Positions 13,501 through 24,436 of a stretch of DNA of 64,000 bases are shown here, piece by piece. A program made the translations under genes and the position numbers. The notes under the pieces are model-generated. The model ran no database searches. It saw only the letters and a list, made by a program, of their open reading frames with translations, and had not been told where the DNA came from. Each line of letters starts with the position of its first letter. Position 1 is the first letter of the stretch. This DNA comes from Cheilinus undulatus (Eukaryota > Chordata > Actinopteri > Labriformes > Labridae), in assembly GCF_018320785.1 (NCBI RefSeq), contig NC_054868.1, positions 47,499,874-47,563,873 of the forward strand. Reading direction: 5' to 3'.

Positions 13501-16500
13501 AAACTACTGACCAAACATATTTCAGAGATAGCTGGTGTTTTTTAAACCATTAAAATCATTCTGACATAAATACGGACCATAGGCTTTTTTATTTCAGGAG
13601 GATTTTTTATTCTTTAATGTTTTTTCTCCATAATAATCGATTAAGTAAACACACAGCTGCTCACCTCCTTCTTCAGGGGGTACTTGGGCTGGTTCAGGTG
13701 GGAAGGGGGGACTGACAGACGGCTGCTGCTGCTGTTGACGTGTCTGTTTGGAACATGTGTCATTTTTTGACTGATTGAATATGAGCAGAGCAGCTTGCTA
13801 AACATTCACCTGCATTGATTATTTAACTAAAGCAACAATGAAATGTATAAATCCAGAGTTTTCTTCAAAAATATGAGCTATTTTGAGGAGAAAAGTGAGC
13901 TAGCTTATAAAGTATGTACAAAGTTAGAAATAGACAACAGGCTACTTTCCATCACATGAACTCTAACAGATCCACCTTACCTATGAAAGAACTGGGTGAC
14001 TTGCTTCTTTCTCCTGTCTGAGTCTTTTTTAACTCACTAACTTTTGAGGCATCTTTCCGTCTCCGCCTCCATTCACTTTCTGTGAAAAGTTGCTCTGCAA
14101 GCTGCCTCACGGAGCAGGTGGACTGAACCATTTTATTTAAATGGGGGGAGTTTTGAATTATTTTTCCAAAACAAATAAACTTAGTGTTACCAATACTTGT
14201 AAATAAAATATATGTGTGATTGTACGTTTATTACTGAGTGTCATATCATGGGCCCCTAGAATTCTTCTCCTTATTCTCCCCTTGTTGGCGCCCCTGCATG
14301 CAGAGAAGTATAACCAACATTTTTTTTTTTTATTAAGAAAGAATAGACTAAAGTAGCCAATAAGAAGAGGAAATATCTAAACTTGTGATGTTAACCAAAC
14401 TTAGATGGGCGCCTGAAGGGAGGATAGTTATGATTGAGGAACAGAGGAAGAGTGCATAGGGTTAAGCGAGGCAGGGATGGTGACAGGGTCAGGAGATAAA
14501 GAGGGGCTGGGATGAATGGAGTAAAACACTCATATTAATGAACTAACAATACTTCAGTTACTTTAAAATGTACCGATGCAAATACGGACATGCTCAGACT
14601 TTTCACTCAGGGAATCTCTTCCTGTGTTTTGACAGATAATATGCATGGCAGAGAAATAGAGTGATGCATGTTTTAATATTTTTAGCTAATTGAATTTTTT
14701 TGTTTTTTTATCATTTACCCCCAAATTTCTCTCTGCTTGTCTCCACAGAGCCTCCGGATACGGTGTCCTTTAGTTTTAGTGACCACACTGGGCCGCTGTT
14801 AGAGTATAAACTCTACACTATGGAGTGTAATGTAAAGAATGTTGCTCCTATTGAAAACGTCACTGCAGTCTTCTACAGAGATGATAACCCATTTGTCTGG
14901 GTTAAGGTCAGAGATTTAAATGATATTAAACCAGTGGATCACATCTTTACACATGAAATTTTCCCCATGAGATATCAAGAAGGAGCTGTTTACTGGTGTG
15001 CTGCAGAGCTTAATCTGGGAAGTGAAGGACCACAGCCCCCTCCAGAGGTCATGTCACAGAAGATGCCTACCACTATTTACTGTGAGTCTGATATAAAATC
15101 TCATTTTGCTATTGCTGTCAAAAATGTCAAGTAGTTTTAATCAGTTAATCACAGGTCCTTAATGACCCTTAATTCCACTGTCTCAGTCTCATAGCCCACA
15201 GAAAGGGCTGTGATTTATTGGTGATATCAGTGCATGTGTGTTGGATCTCTGCCATCAGTGCTAGTGTCCTTACAGTTATTTTTTAGCTGAATAGTGTATC
15301 AAGCTATTATTGGGTTCTAATGTTCAAATTACTTATTAATGCCCCTTTTATCAGCCCCCCGCTGTCATTTTTTTTCTTCCACTTCAAACCGTTTTTGCCT
15401 TCTTTAACCAATTTTTGACACTTTTTAACTGCTTTTCACCATTTTCACAATTTCTTCCCTTTTCCCCCTTTATTATTCTTTTTTTGCCTTTCTTGACCTA
15501 TTATGCAGCTGTCATTCTATTTCTACCTTTTTTAACCAATTTTGACACTTTTTAACTACTTTTCACGCTTTTCAGACCACTTTTGCCTCTGTTATGCCTT
15601 TATTAACCCATTTTTGCAGCTGTTATTCAATTTTTGCCTCTTTTGACCAATTTTCTCCACTTTTAACCCATTCTTGCAACTCTGTAACCACTGTTCCCCA
15701 CTTTTTGTCATCTGGTTTTTGCTTCTTTAAACCCCCTTTTTACCAATTTTTGCCATATTCCTTCTGAATTTTTACCTCCGCCAAGGAGGTTATGTGATCG
15801 GGTGGGTTTGTTTGTTTGTTTGTTAGCAACATAACTAAAAAACGTTGTGGACGGATTTTGGTAAAATTTTCAGGCAATGTCAGAAATGGCAAAAGGAAGA
15901 ACTGATTCAATTTTGGGAGTGATCCGGATCACTGTCTGGATTCAGGAATTTTTTAAAGGATTCTGTACTATTGAGATAGGGCTAATGGCAGAGGTCTGCG
16001 CTGTTACCACTTTACACCAGAAGATGGCGGACATGAGTAACTTCAATCCCAGCAGCATTTTGGGTGTGTTTCTATTCAAAGTTTTGGAGTTTATAGAGTT
16101 TGAAAGACGCACGCCCGGTCGAGGAGACGAGTCGGAGTGTAACAGAGAGAAAGACAGCGAATTGTAGCGACAATCCTCACAATGCTGGGAGGAATAGAGG
16201 AATATTCACCCTCTGCCATGACTTCCAGTTGTCCGGTGAGACCATGGGTGCATCTGTTGGCAACCGTAGTGAAGCCAGTGCTTTGCCTCACTGTGTTTCC
16301 ACTCCATTGGGGAGGGAGTAACCGGTGAATGCTGTGGTGGGGGGACATCCAGGAATTTTTTAAAGGATTCTTCACTATTGGGATGTTACGGCTGGCTCAA
16401 ATGCCAAACATAACAAAGGAAACCACACACACAATGGGTTAAATTTGAATATCACTTTTACTGAAGTTTTAACCAAGGTTTAACTAAACAAAACCTGAGC

Positions 16501-19500
16501 GCACACAAAGGAGGTGGTGGTGGTGCTGCTGCTGCTGCTGCTGCTGGTGCTGCAAGGTGGAGAGAGGGGGTGAGCTGGTTAGCAGATCCTGCCTAAATAG
16601 ACTCTGGGTCATTAACCACAGGTGCAGGCAACGAGGTGAAATCAGCAGTCACCAAAGGAAACACCAAAATAAAACAGGAAGCACTCATGTAACATGGGAG
16701 ATAGGGCTAATGGCAGAGGTGTGTGCTCTTCGAGTGCTTTTCTATTTAAAACTGTTTTTTTCTTAAAGTTATTTTAGTTCCTTCTACTGTATTTGCTGGC
16801 ATCCTGTTATATGTGCACATCATAGCTTAGCTATGAAATCTGACGTTACTTTCCAGATGTTTTAGTTGAAGTGCCTATCTACATTGTTAACATTAGCAAA
16901 AGAAAGGCCATTCATTTTTTAGAGAAGGGGTTTAGGTTTTGAAGAGGCTGTATTGTACTACAATATGAATTAAATTAATATTTTTTCTTTGACAAAGTGG
17001 TTATTATTAGGTTAAATATGAAACAAAGTTATCAGCTTTTACTCTATAATGGACCTTGATTTTCCTGGACTCCGTGAGTCCCACATTTGGCTGGGCCTCA
17101 GAAAGCTCTACCCTTTGCCCCCCTTATGGACGTTCTTGCTCTCATTGGCATATTTTCAGTGAGAAAGCTTTAAAAGCCTTGTAATGTCTACCTGATCTCT
17201 AGTTTGGTGCCCATCAGGAAGAAACAGTTTATAACCCGAAAGATAATAAAGCATTTTTTTTAGCTGACACTTGTGCATTTTCAGGAGGTTGTCCCTTGCT
17301 GGCCAAGACATGATAGAAGTTTAAAGCCTGTTTTATGCTTGACGCATCCATGGAGTCGTGAGTGTCAGTGTGTTGAAGGTCACGTAAAATCTTCGGACAC
17401 GCCCCCTCACTGGGGTGCCATTTGGCAAATTTTCACCTGGCTGCGCACATCTCCAAAATTTTTAGACATGCAAGACATCAAAACATGCTACAGACATGAT
17501 TTTGTTGCAAGGAGGAAGCTGGCACTGGGTATAAATGCACCACGTTGCGGTATCTCTATTTCGTGTCAGGTTGTGTCTGTGTGCCCATCCACACTGAAAG
17601 CATAACTGAGCAAATTAAAGTAAATACAGCTGAGTCTATAGGTAAAGGTAGTCAATAAAACATGTCAGTTATTGCTCCAAGATCTCTTTGAGGTAACGTT
17701 TCAGCAGAAATTCTAACAGGACAGAACTGTATTAGAATATTGAAGTCCTTTCCAAAAGTGATTATATATGTGCTGTTGTGTATAATCTTTACTTAATTGA
17801 TATTCTTATTCATATTTCTGTAATGACAAGGAGTTATGTTCCTCCTCCATTTCATGGACATACAGATAAGCCTGAGCTGGGCACACGAGGATTTCCAGAG
17901 ATGAAAGACGCTGTTGAAGGAGACAAGCTGGAACTGAACTGCACGTGTATCGGTAACCCCACCCCCTCTTACAACTGGACCCATCCATCAGGGAGACCCT
18001 TCCCCTTCACAGGCAGTATCCTCATTATTGACTCTGTAACTACTGAAGATAGTGGCAGGTTCACCTGCAGGGCCATCAACAGCGTTGGGAGTTTCAAAGT
18101 GGAGTTTGATGTCAATGTCCGAGGTGAGTTATAGATTTTGGCATTTTCACTCTTCCAGAGATAAGACTGTTTACTGATTTGTAGAGTTAGAAATCGTGCC
18201 CCTTAGCACATGGCATCACAAAGAATAAGACTGGTCATATTCACACAGCACACATTTTCATCTGGCATTACCCATCATCCTAAGGTGGGTAATTAAATGC
18301 TGGTAAATTGTCTTGTTGCTGGGTGCCAGGTTGTAAGTTACAAATATTTTAGATATAAAAAAAAAACATAATTTCACCACTTTTAAACTAGTAAACAGTT
18401 CATAAATAAGGTGTCTTTTGACATGCCCTCTGTAGAAATGTCCTTTGGTTCTGTAGATGGTGTCCCTTTTACAGTCAAGAACTTGTCATCTATCTGTTTA
18501 ATAGACTTTTGATGCAACTGTTGTCTGCTGACTGTGACAGCAGCATGGAGAGTTAAAAGCACTATTTTCATACACAGAGGCTTTAGTTAGCTCAATGGAT
18601 GCCTAAACCACTTTAACTTTGCAAACCTTGTTTTGAAATTGTGCCATACTATTAAAATAATATACATCTGTGCATTTTAGAGCGTAGCTTATTCCAGTGA
18701 TGGACATTTACATGAGTTCATAGGTCATATTAGTTTTATACCAACATTAGCATTACATCTATTATCATTTTTACAAATGTGAATAAACATGAATCTAAGA
18801 GCAACTCAACATCAGGTATTGTAATTACCAATTTCAGTCCTCTCCGTTTCATGATCAGCTTAGCTGCTAACACTTGTAGTAAAATGTTCAGTCTTCTATC
18901 AGTCATAGCTGTTTCTGCTCATCTTTCTTAGAGTTAGTGCTGTTACTGATAGTACAGCCATATCCAAGAATATATGTTGGAGATGAATTTATGGCCAGGA
19001 CAGCCACAAATTCAAATTATTCACTGAAGTTTCTCTACTTGTTATCTCGCTTTCTGCATCTCTCTCCTCTCTTTTTCTTCTTTTCCCTCATCTTCCTCGT
19101 CTTGTTTTCTATATCTTTCTCTATTTTTGATTTCTCCCTCTGCTATTATTCTGTATCTCTCTCTTCTCTCCTACTGCATCTCCTTCTTCTCTTTCTGCAT
19201 TTTTCTCCTGTCTTTATCTCTCTCAACTTTCTCTCTGCATCTTTCTCTTCTCTTTCTGCCTCTCTCTCCTCTCTTTTCTGCCTCTCTCTTTTCTGCATCT
19301 TCCTCTCCTTTTTTTCTGTTTCCCTCTATTTTTATCCCTTCCCTCTTCTATCTGTATCTCCTACCTCTCTTTCTGCATCTTTCTCCTGTCTTTCTCTGCA
19401 TCTCCTTAAACTTTCTTTCTGCATCTTTCTCTTCTCTTTCTGTATCTCTCCACCTTTTTTCTGCTTCTCTTCCTCCTCTTATTTTCTGTATCTCCCTCTT

Positions 19501-20372
19501 TTTTGACATCCCCCTCTTCTCTTTCTGCATCTCTCTCCTCTCCTTTTCTTCCTCCCCTTCCTCTTGTTTGCTGTATCTCCCTCTTTTTTCTGCATCTCTT
19601 TCTCTGCTTCTCCCTCCTTTCTGTTTCATATATCCCCTTCTCTCCTTCTGCATCATCCTCTTTTCTTTTGCATCTCCCTTCTTATATTCTCTACTTCCTT
19701 CTTTTCTCTCTTTCTAGTTCTTCTCTATTTCAATGTCTCCATTTTCTCACATCCTGCAACTTCCACATTTTCTGTATTTCCATTTTTCGCTGTCTGCATC
19801 ACCTTCTTCTCTCTCTCTGCATTCCCCTCTATTCTTTTACAACTTTAACACAGCTTTGGCAGATGGCTGTTCATCATGAGTATGGTTCTGCTCAAGTTTT
19901 AAGCCTGTTAAAGGTACCGGTAGAACCACTGATGCTAAATGTTGTGTAGTGCTTAGCTGATGGTGGATTAATGTTTGGGCTGTCTTTATAAATATCACAT
20001 CAAAAACTATGATCCAGACCTGCCTTCTTTATACAGTGTCCAGAGATAAATTTGGTCATGCTATAAAGATAGATACTGATTGACTGGGCATTGTTTTATC
20101 TTGGAAAATCGCTAAATGCTCCGAAAAATTTGCAAGTGAATTGAGGCTGTTCTAAAGCTCACTTTTTTTCTCTCTCTTTTTATTTCTTCTCAATCTTTGC
20201 AGTCAACTACATCAAATACATCATAGTGGGGCTTCTCATCGGGCTTGTTCTGCTTGTTGTGATTGCGATTATCATCTACATCTGCTACAAAAACAAGCGA
20301 ATGGGACGGAACAACCTGAGAGAAGTTTTCGGCTTACGCCCTCAACATGCCCCCGTACCGAATGTAGAGTAA
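4521..20372 (+). CDS. ICAM-family cell adhesion molecule, five exons, three Ig domains
   Basis: Joining 4521-4593, 12164-12433, 14749-15081, 17866-18123 and 20203-20372 gives 1104 nt, or 367 aa. All four introns are phase 1 with GT-AG ends, as is typical of Ig-domain genes. The predicted product is a type I membrane glycoprotein: signal peptide (about 1-24), an ICAM N-terminal-like Ig domain (about 25-114), an ICAM second-domain-like Ig domain (about 115-225), an I-set Ig domain (about 226-311), one transmembrane helix (about 317-341) and a short basic tail. Glycosylation sequons occur in all three Ig domains. ICAMs bind leukocyte integrins such as LFA-1; domain 1 keeps an acidic residue (E66, in FDLERS) where human ICAM-1 has its integrin-binding Glu. 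Human ICAMs have 2, 3, 5 or 9 Ig domains, so three is within the family's variation but does not identify an orthologue. ICAM assignment is good; exact paralogue is unknown. Linkage to cdc37 and pde4a supports it. Confidence 0.85.
4600..5070. other. Start of ICAM-like intron 1
   Basis: Sequence after the exon 1 donor. The open frame at 4646-4861 has no homology and lies inside the intron; nothing else was recognised. Confidence 0.4.
5071..5487. mobile_element. hAT-like non-autonomous element
   Basis: Termini CAGGGATTCTCAAAGTTGGG and GTTGAGAACCTCTG are inverted. Flanks gtttagag (5063-5070) and atttagag (5488-5495) are a 7/8 target duplication. A T-rich degenerate tract and a GGGGTGCAACGATACA repeat lie within. 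Confidence 0.6.
5496..6173. other. ICAM-like intron 1, no feature recognised
   Basis: AT-rich intronic DNA without a recognised repeat or exon. Confidence 0.4.
6174..9410 (+). mobile_element. L2-type LINE, 5'-truncated and inactive, with nested insertion
   Basis: The C-terminal part of an AP endonuclease lies at 6250-6714 (PTHEHGHTLDLVLSHG, ISDHMPVLFE). Reverse transcriptase pieces lie at 7355-7980 (FVLLDLTAAFDTVDHN, GVPQG, YADN). The L2-type C-terminus is at 8615-9160 (SQLDYCNALYFG, ITPILASLHWLP, KLWNELP). The 3' end has a short TTGAG repeat after ATAAATAAAG, as in fish L2. Frames are broken by stops and shifts, and the catalytic YADD reads YADN. A candidate 8-bp duplication ttttaagg lies at 6174 and 9411. 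The 8021-8614 insertion splits it. Confidence 0.85.
8021..8614. mobile_element. TIR element nested in the L2 LINE
   Basis: Left end GGCCCCGTCCACACAGAAAC and right end inverted GGCCTTGTCCACACAAAGAC. The insertion lies between two adjacent LINE codons, and TCA (or CTCA) is duplicated on both sides. No transposase; superfamily not assigned. Confidence 0.75.
9411..10230. other. ICAM-like intron 1, no gene recognised
   Basis: Contains a G-rich spot at 9652-9672 and short unrelated open frames. No Ig-like exon was found. Confidence 0.4.
10231..10852. mobile_element. MITE-like element with imperfect TIRs
   Basis: Left GGCCACGGTTACATGATG and right inverted GGCTAGGTTTACATGAGAG, both followed by TTAATTC-rich sequence. 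Internal AATTCCGAATT-type motifs recur in both orientations. The target duplication is unclear. Confidence 0.5.
10921..11215. repeat. Dispersed repeat, GGGATGCAC family
   Basis: Starts TAGGGATGCACATATAC and includes GGAGTTTTAGGCAGGAC..ACATCAGCTG. Similar blocks are at 47040-47345 and, inverted, at 36720-37140. Confidence 0.5.
11217..11364. repeat. 148-bp inverted repeat (fold-back)
   Basis: Arms of about 43 bp, GGAGAAATG..GGCAC..TCCTGGTCA.GCTGGAAG on the left and its near inverse on the right, separated by about 60 bp. Either a small MITE or a structured transcript element. Confidence 0.6.
11365..12163. other. End of ICAM-like intron 1
   Basis: AT-rich; nothing recognised except the exon 2 acceptor. 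Confidence 0.4.
12164..12433 (+). CDS. ICAM-like exon 2: N-terminal Ig domain
   Basis: Follows a TTTGTTGCAG acceptor and ends at a GTAAGT donor; phase 1 to phase 1, 90 codons. It encodes a domain with a paired CTVC motif, a VVKYGDP strand and C-terminal QCYY and CCS cysteines, as in ICAM N-terminal domains. Sequons NCS (residue 27) and NGT are present. The FDLERS segment (E66) aligns with the integrin-binding IET/LET loop of mammalian ICAMs. Confidence 0.85.
12567..14296. mobile_element. hAT-like element in ICAM-like intron 2
   Basis: Starts CAGGGGCACCGCCAGGGC and ends GGCGCCCCTG. The 3' 200 bp match 4070-4324. No coding potential and no clear 8-bp duplication, so boundaries are approximate. 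Confidence 0.45.
14749..15081 (+). CDS. ICAM-like exon 3: second Ig domain
   Basis: Acceptor CTCCACAG, donor GTGAGT at 15082; 111 codons, phase 1-1. The pattern MECNVKNVAPIENVT, then FYRDDNP, then YWCAAELNLGSEGPQPPP is diagnostic for ICAM domain 2, with both Ig cysteines present. One NVT sequon is present. Confidence 0.9.
15350..15772. repeat. Degenerate T-rich tandem repeat
   Basis: Repeats of ACTTTTTAACCNNTTTTTGCC-like units. A shorter similar tract is at 5210-5330. Confidence 0.6.
15774..16742. mobile_element. CCTCCGCCAAGGAGG repeat family, copy 1, split by an insertion
   Basis: Begins with the hairpin CCTCCGCCAAGGAGG and a TTTG run, and ends TTCGAGTGCTTTTC. The same family lies inverted at 60059-60753. 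It contains a twice-used block GGAATTTTTTAAAGGATTC..GGGCTAATGGCAGAGG. Class not assigned. The insert at 16384-16694 interrupts it. Confidence 0.7.
16384..16694. mobile_element. Putative solo LTR
   Basis: 311 bp starting TGTTACGG and ending TGTAACA, flanked on both sides by TGGGA (16379-16383, 16695-16699). TG..CA ends with a 5-bp duplication fit an LTR left after recombination. AATAAA lies near its 3' end and a GCT run inside. A small DNA element is the alternative. Confidence 0.55.
16743..17865. other. ICAM-like intron 3, no gene recognised
   Basis: The 110-codon open frame at 17273-17605 has no Ig features or splice signals in phase and resembles repeat DNA. Confidence 0.4.
17866..18123 (+). 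CDS. ICAM-like exon 4: third (I-set) Ig domain
   Basis: Acceptor CATACAG, donor GTGAGT at 18124; 86 codons, phase 1-1. It has the I-set signature: EGDKLELNC, GNPTPSYNW, then DSGRFTCRAINSVG, giving Cys, Trp, Cys and the DSG turn. NCT and NWT sequons are present. The upstream AG is not preceded by a strong pyrimidine tract. Confidence 0.88.
18124..19050. other. First part of ICAM-like intron 4
   Basis: Nothing recognised. No fourth Ig exon was found between exon 4 and the transmembrane exon. Confidence 0.45.
19050..19850. repeat. 800-bp polypyrimidine low-complexity tract
   Basis: Degenerate TCTCTCTTTCTGCATC units, almost all C and T on the + strand. Long Ser/Leu/Phe open frames on + and Arg/Glu frames on - are artefacts of composition. 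Confidence 0.9.
20203..20372 (+). CDS. ICAM-like exon 5: transmembrane helix, tail and stop
   Basis: Acceptor TCTTTGCAG; 56 residues and TAA at 20370-20372. About 24 hydrophobic residues (IIVGLLIGLVLLVVIAIII core) are followed by CYKNKRMGR, a stop-transfer signal, and a short tail of roughly 25 residues. The stop overlaps a GTAAGT (20369-20374) that could act as a splice donor, so an alternative longer tail is possible. Confidence 0.82.
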
Positions 20373-20985
20373 GTGGATGGGAAAGCTTTTGATATGCTTG
20401 GACAACCATGGACCAGTTGTTTTGTTGAAGCAACAGTGTAAGTGAAGAGGCTCATCCGTGGCCTAAAGCAACCATGAACCTCTACTTACACCTCATTAGA
20501 GTGAGATGAGGACCTTTGCTGTACCCATTTGGTCATTTCAAGTCGTCTCTCTACTGGTGCTGTCATTAAAATGCCGAAACAAGTTTTGAGTCAGCCTGTG
20601 TGGCAATACTGAAAGGAAGAAGTCAATTTCTTTCTTTTATTCTTACATATAAACTTCATTTTCTGTGGAATCCCTATTTAAAAAGGGATGTATACTGCTT
20701 AGATTGTTTTATAAAATTGTGCCTGGTGTTATATTCTCTAGCTTTATGGCTCATATTTTCTTGCCATATTTTCTGGACGGTTACGCTTTATTTTTATGTG
20801 CCAGTCTTTTGTCCTGTTTGAAGTTCTCGGTTATTTTTGAATGAAGAAACCAGAAGCTTACATGATTTCATCTTTCTAAAATACTCGGTATCCATTTATC
20901 TGGGTTTGGCTGGAAACTACATTCATTATGTAGAAAATAATTATTTTTTCAATCAAATAAACATGGTGACATTATGAGCAGGGGT
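20373..20985 (+). other. 3' UTR and polyadenylation signal of the ICAM-like gene
   Basis: Non-coding sequence follows the stop. The canonical AATAAA at 20956-20961 is the best candidate polyadenylation signal; an ATTAAA lies near 20566. A hAT-like repeat terminus begins at about 20983, so the transcript probably ends at its border. Confidence 0.5.
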
Positions 20986-21071
20986 GTCCAGACAGCAGCA
21001 CTGGGGCCAACTGTGTCACGTGGTCCATTTTTAATTTGCCCCAAGCAAATTTAGAAAATAAAAATAAAATA
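20983..21071. mobile_element. hAT-like terminus fragment
   Basis: CAGGGGTGTCCAGACAGCAG..GGTCCATTTTTAATTTGCCCC resembles the left end of the element at 26591-27193. It runs straight into a MITE fragment. Confidence 0.5.
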
Positions 21072-21267
21072 CAGCTCATTCAACAGACACGCCCACACCA
21101 TCCTGGAGCAGATTTTACCGCCTCATTTTTCATGAGTTTGAAGCTTGATTTTATAAATTAAGAGATGTTTTATTTGACTAAAATTTAAACTAGAGGTTTC
21201 TGACACAGAGACCTGTCATACAACAAAACCTAATTACAGATTTATTTTCACTTTACGGGGTCTTTAA
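21072..21267. mobile_element. TTAA-flanked MITE, truncated copy 2 (inverted)
   Basis: Matches the 5' half of 44534-45317 in reverse: CAGCTCATTCAACAGACACG to TTTCACTTTACGGGGTCTTTAA. Confidence 0.65.
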
Positions 21268-21858
21268 TTAACACCATACTGGTGAGTGATGTAGCAGATT
21301 TAGCGTGCTAGCTTGCATTGGCATCCACTGGCTAGCTAGTGTGCTCCTACCAATGGTGGCATAATTTAAATAAGCAGAAGGCATTTAAGGCAAAATAAGT
21401 TAACTCTCTTTGAGGGAATTATGATAAATAAAATACAAGTTAAATCAATTTAATAGTGGGTGAAAATCGGTGTCACATGTTTGTCAGCTAACATGTTTGC
21501 AATGCGCTGTTAAAAAAGGAGTAGAAGAAGAAAAAAGTGGTGGTTAAACCATCATCAGTGCAGAATAGCAGTGCACATTTTGGTATGATACTACTCTGTT
21601 GAGATTAGTGCTGTATACTGCATTAAAGTATACTTCAATAACCAAGACCGACAGAAGTATTTTAACTCTTTGTGATTGAATATGTTTTGTTTTGTTTTTT
21701 AAGATTAACTGATACAGAATAAGCCTCAGGAGTTAAAACAGCCTACAAAATACAGCTATCAAAATCACTTTTACTAACTTTCTATCACAGGAAAAATTAG
21801 ATTTGACTTCATATGTTGTCATTGACCAAAGAAAACTTGGAGTGTAATTTGTTTAAAG

Positions 21859-22477
21859 CAGTCGTTCTCAACTGGTCAGGCATCAGGACCCACCAACTCC
21901 ACCTCCTTAAGAGAAATTGCAATCCAAATTAAAAAATAAATAAATAAAAAAATCTTCATTCATTTCATGAATGTTAGTTGATCAGTAGTCAATGGTTAAT
22001 CAGTATTCTTCGCTACCATTACACCATGAAGACATAAGAACATGCCAAATGTTGAAGTTTGGGCTTTAAATAGAAAAACTTATTGAACAAAGGAATGGGA
22101 CAAAACAGAAACATTATAAAAGCACGGAATTACGGGATGATTTGCATGCATACATTTTATTTTATTCCATTTTTCTGAGATAACATGGAAGTTTGGTAAT
22201 TACTCAAAGGGTTTCCTTGTTATCTTGGGTAAAGCAGCTTTATTTCCCAACAAAATGGAGATAAATAGGTAAAAAATCTTGAGAAAAAAATGAATTTTAC
22301 TCATTGTCATTGGAAAACCTAAAAAAAAATACATGTATGAAATTACTGTATGTTCACTTAGGGCTTACGTAGATTGGGGTCTGTCACATTTTTCTTCCCT
22401 GGCATATATTCGCAGCCCACTAGAAAGAGCTTCGCGACCCACTTTTGGGTCCCAGACCCACCAGTTGAGAAGCACTG
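21859..22477. mobile_element. hAT-like non-autonomous element with perfect 8-bp duplication
   Basis: Inverted ends CAGTCGTTCTCAACTGG and CCAGTTGAGAAGCACTG, flanked by GTTTAAAG at 21851-21858 and 22478-22485. Related sequence at 31060-31290 and 37340-37830. Confidence 0.8.
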
Positions 22478-22485
22478 GTTTAAAG

Positions 22486-24179
22486 AGTCAGTGTTGTGTT
22501 TTGCATATTTGGCCATATTGGCTTCAACATAAAGTGTCACTGTTGGATTCGTCCTTTTTTTTCGCTGTATTGCTGAGAAGGACCTGACTCGGAAAGATCC
22601 TTTAATTTGAGTTTGTAATTATGTGGAATTGTATACTATAGGCTTGTTCTAACCCACAGCTACCTATTGAGCATGCATGCCTTGTATTTATCTGTGTACG
22701 TGTGTGTTTATTTTGTGTTGAACTGTTACTGTGTTGATGATGTGCAAGCGTGATGGCACTGAAAAGAATCCATACAAGCAAAATATGTATTATACTAAGG
22801 TGCGAAATGTAAAGTGTAAATTTAAATGAATAAAACACTTTGTAAAAACAACAGCCTGCAAGAGCTTGAAAAAGTAATGACAGATTTCCTGTTTATGGCA
22901 CCAGACCCAGCAAGCTCCAGGTAGGGACAAGCTGATACTACCTGCCCTACAACATGAACTCTAAAAGCCCCCCAAAAACCAACCAAAACTATACCTGGCA
23001 CAAACATTATACCAAAAGAAAAAAGCTGTAGGAACAACCAAAGACCCTGGGGGATAACTGATATAGGGAACAGTGATCTAAGCATTCATGGTCTGTTTTC
23101 ATTATAGGGAATACCTTCATGATAGGCTTAAATAAAATTAGATTCTTGTGTGGCACGGTCCATCCATTATGTCCAAAACTCCTGCAGTTGTATGTATACC
23201 ACCCTTCAACTGAAAAAGAATGACTACTTCATTTTTCCCAAGGTGTCATTGAATATTCTGGCACATTTACAGAGTGCGGAAATCTGCAAAACTGAAAAAA
23301 ACTGAAAACAATTCAGCAGGAAACACCTCATTCTAGCCAGGAATTCTTTTCCATTCACAAGATAAGGTTTGGTTCAAGGTGTGAAAAAATATGATCTTAG
23401 GTTTATTCATTTGCTGCTTATATTAGGAAAATGCCTCTGGAGCCGAAACAACATACAGACAACTAAATGTAGACATTTTAACCCATAAGGAGAATACAGT
23501 GTTAGTGTAAGATACAGGACAAGTGATATATAAGAACATAATCAAAAAGCAGTATGGTATTACCATACTTGTATAAAAAAAAATTGAAAGGTGTTTTTGT
23601 TAATAAAAGAATAAAATGCTAGATTGTAGTTATAAATGATAGATAAATAAAAGAAGATGCACTTTATTAATCCCTCAAATGGAAATTTAATGTTGTAACT
23701 TGACATGCTACACACATATAGGTTGACATACATGCACATAGACCAGTGGTTCCCAAAGTGGGCCATAACAGCTAAAAAGGAGCTGTTATGAACAATTTAA
23801 TGACATCAACCTCCAGCAGGTTCACATCCAGTGAAAAAATCTAATTAAAAAAATGTAATAATTCTTTCTTACTTTCTCATTTGGTTTAATAGCTCATGAG
23901 AACATAGGGATTAACTTAAGCCTGTTTTATAACTAGCCGAAACCGTCAAACGGGAGCTTTTACTTGGTTTGCACAAGCAGAATGGCCTACCTTTATGATC
24001 TTAGGCCTTTAGGTAATAAACTTTATTTTTAAAAGGTATTATTCTTCCTTGTTTATGCTAAAAAGTGGAAAAAATTAATACATACCCCACCATTATTATC
24101 ACATATGACTGTGACACTTTAAATCGTACGGTTTAACTGTTACAATTTTTTATTTTTTTGCTTTCCACTGACAAATAAA
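22486..24179. other. Intergenic between ICAM-like gene and cdc37
   Basis: AT-rich with short spurious frames. No TYK2 or other gene was recognised. Confidence 0.45.
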
Positions 24180-24436
24180 TGGACAAACGGCTGTATCCGC
24201 GCTTCTTGATGACGTGTATTGATTGGCTTCCAGGCGCGCGGGGCTGCCGCTAAGAGGGGGATTTCTGTAAACGGCTTGCGGCTTCCTCCCTCGCTAAGAG
24301 GATTGGGAAACTATCAATTTCTGGCTTGTGTACTGACGCCTTCTTGTTTGCAGGGCACAGCTGAACAGTTTCTCTTTCACTGTAACATTAACTGTCACTG
24401 AAAACCTGAGAAGAACGGGGCAGGAAGAGCTGGAGG
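24180..24436 (+). promoter_or_regulatory. cdc37: Probable cdc37 promoter and 5' UTR
   Basis: The only clearly CpG-rich patch between the two left genes lies here (about 24190-24300). It holds a TGACGTG box and an inverted CCAAT (GATTGGC). TTTGCAG ending near 24353 looks like a splice acceptor, so a 5' UTR intron is possible. No heat-shock element was recognised. The TSS is inferred, not seen. Confidence 0.35.

Noticed and set aside
17273-17605. 110-codon frame between ICAM-like exons 3 and 4
   Set aside because: No Ig signature, no splice sites in phase 1; repeat-like sequence.
19127-19949. Long Ser/Leu/Phe-rich open frames and the minus-strand Glu/Arg frame
   Set aside because: They overlap in several frames within a CT-rich low-complexity tract and have no domains.
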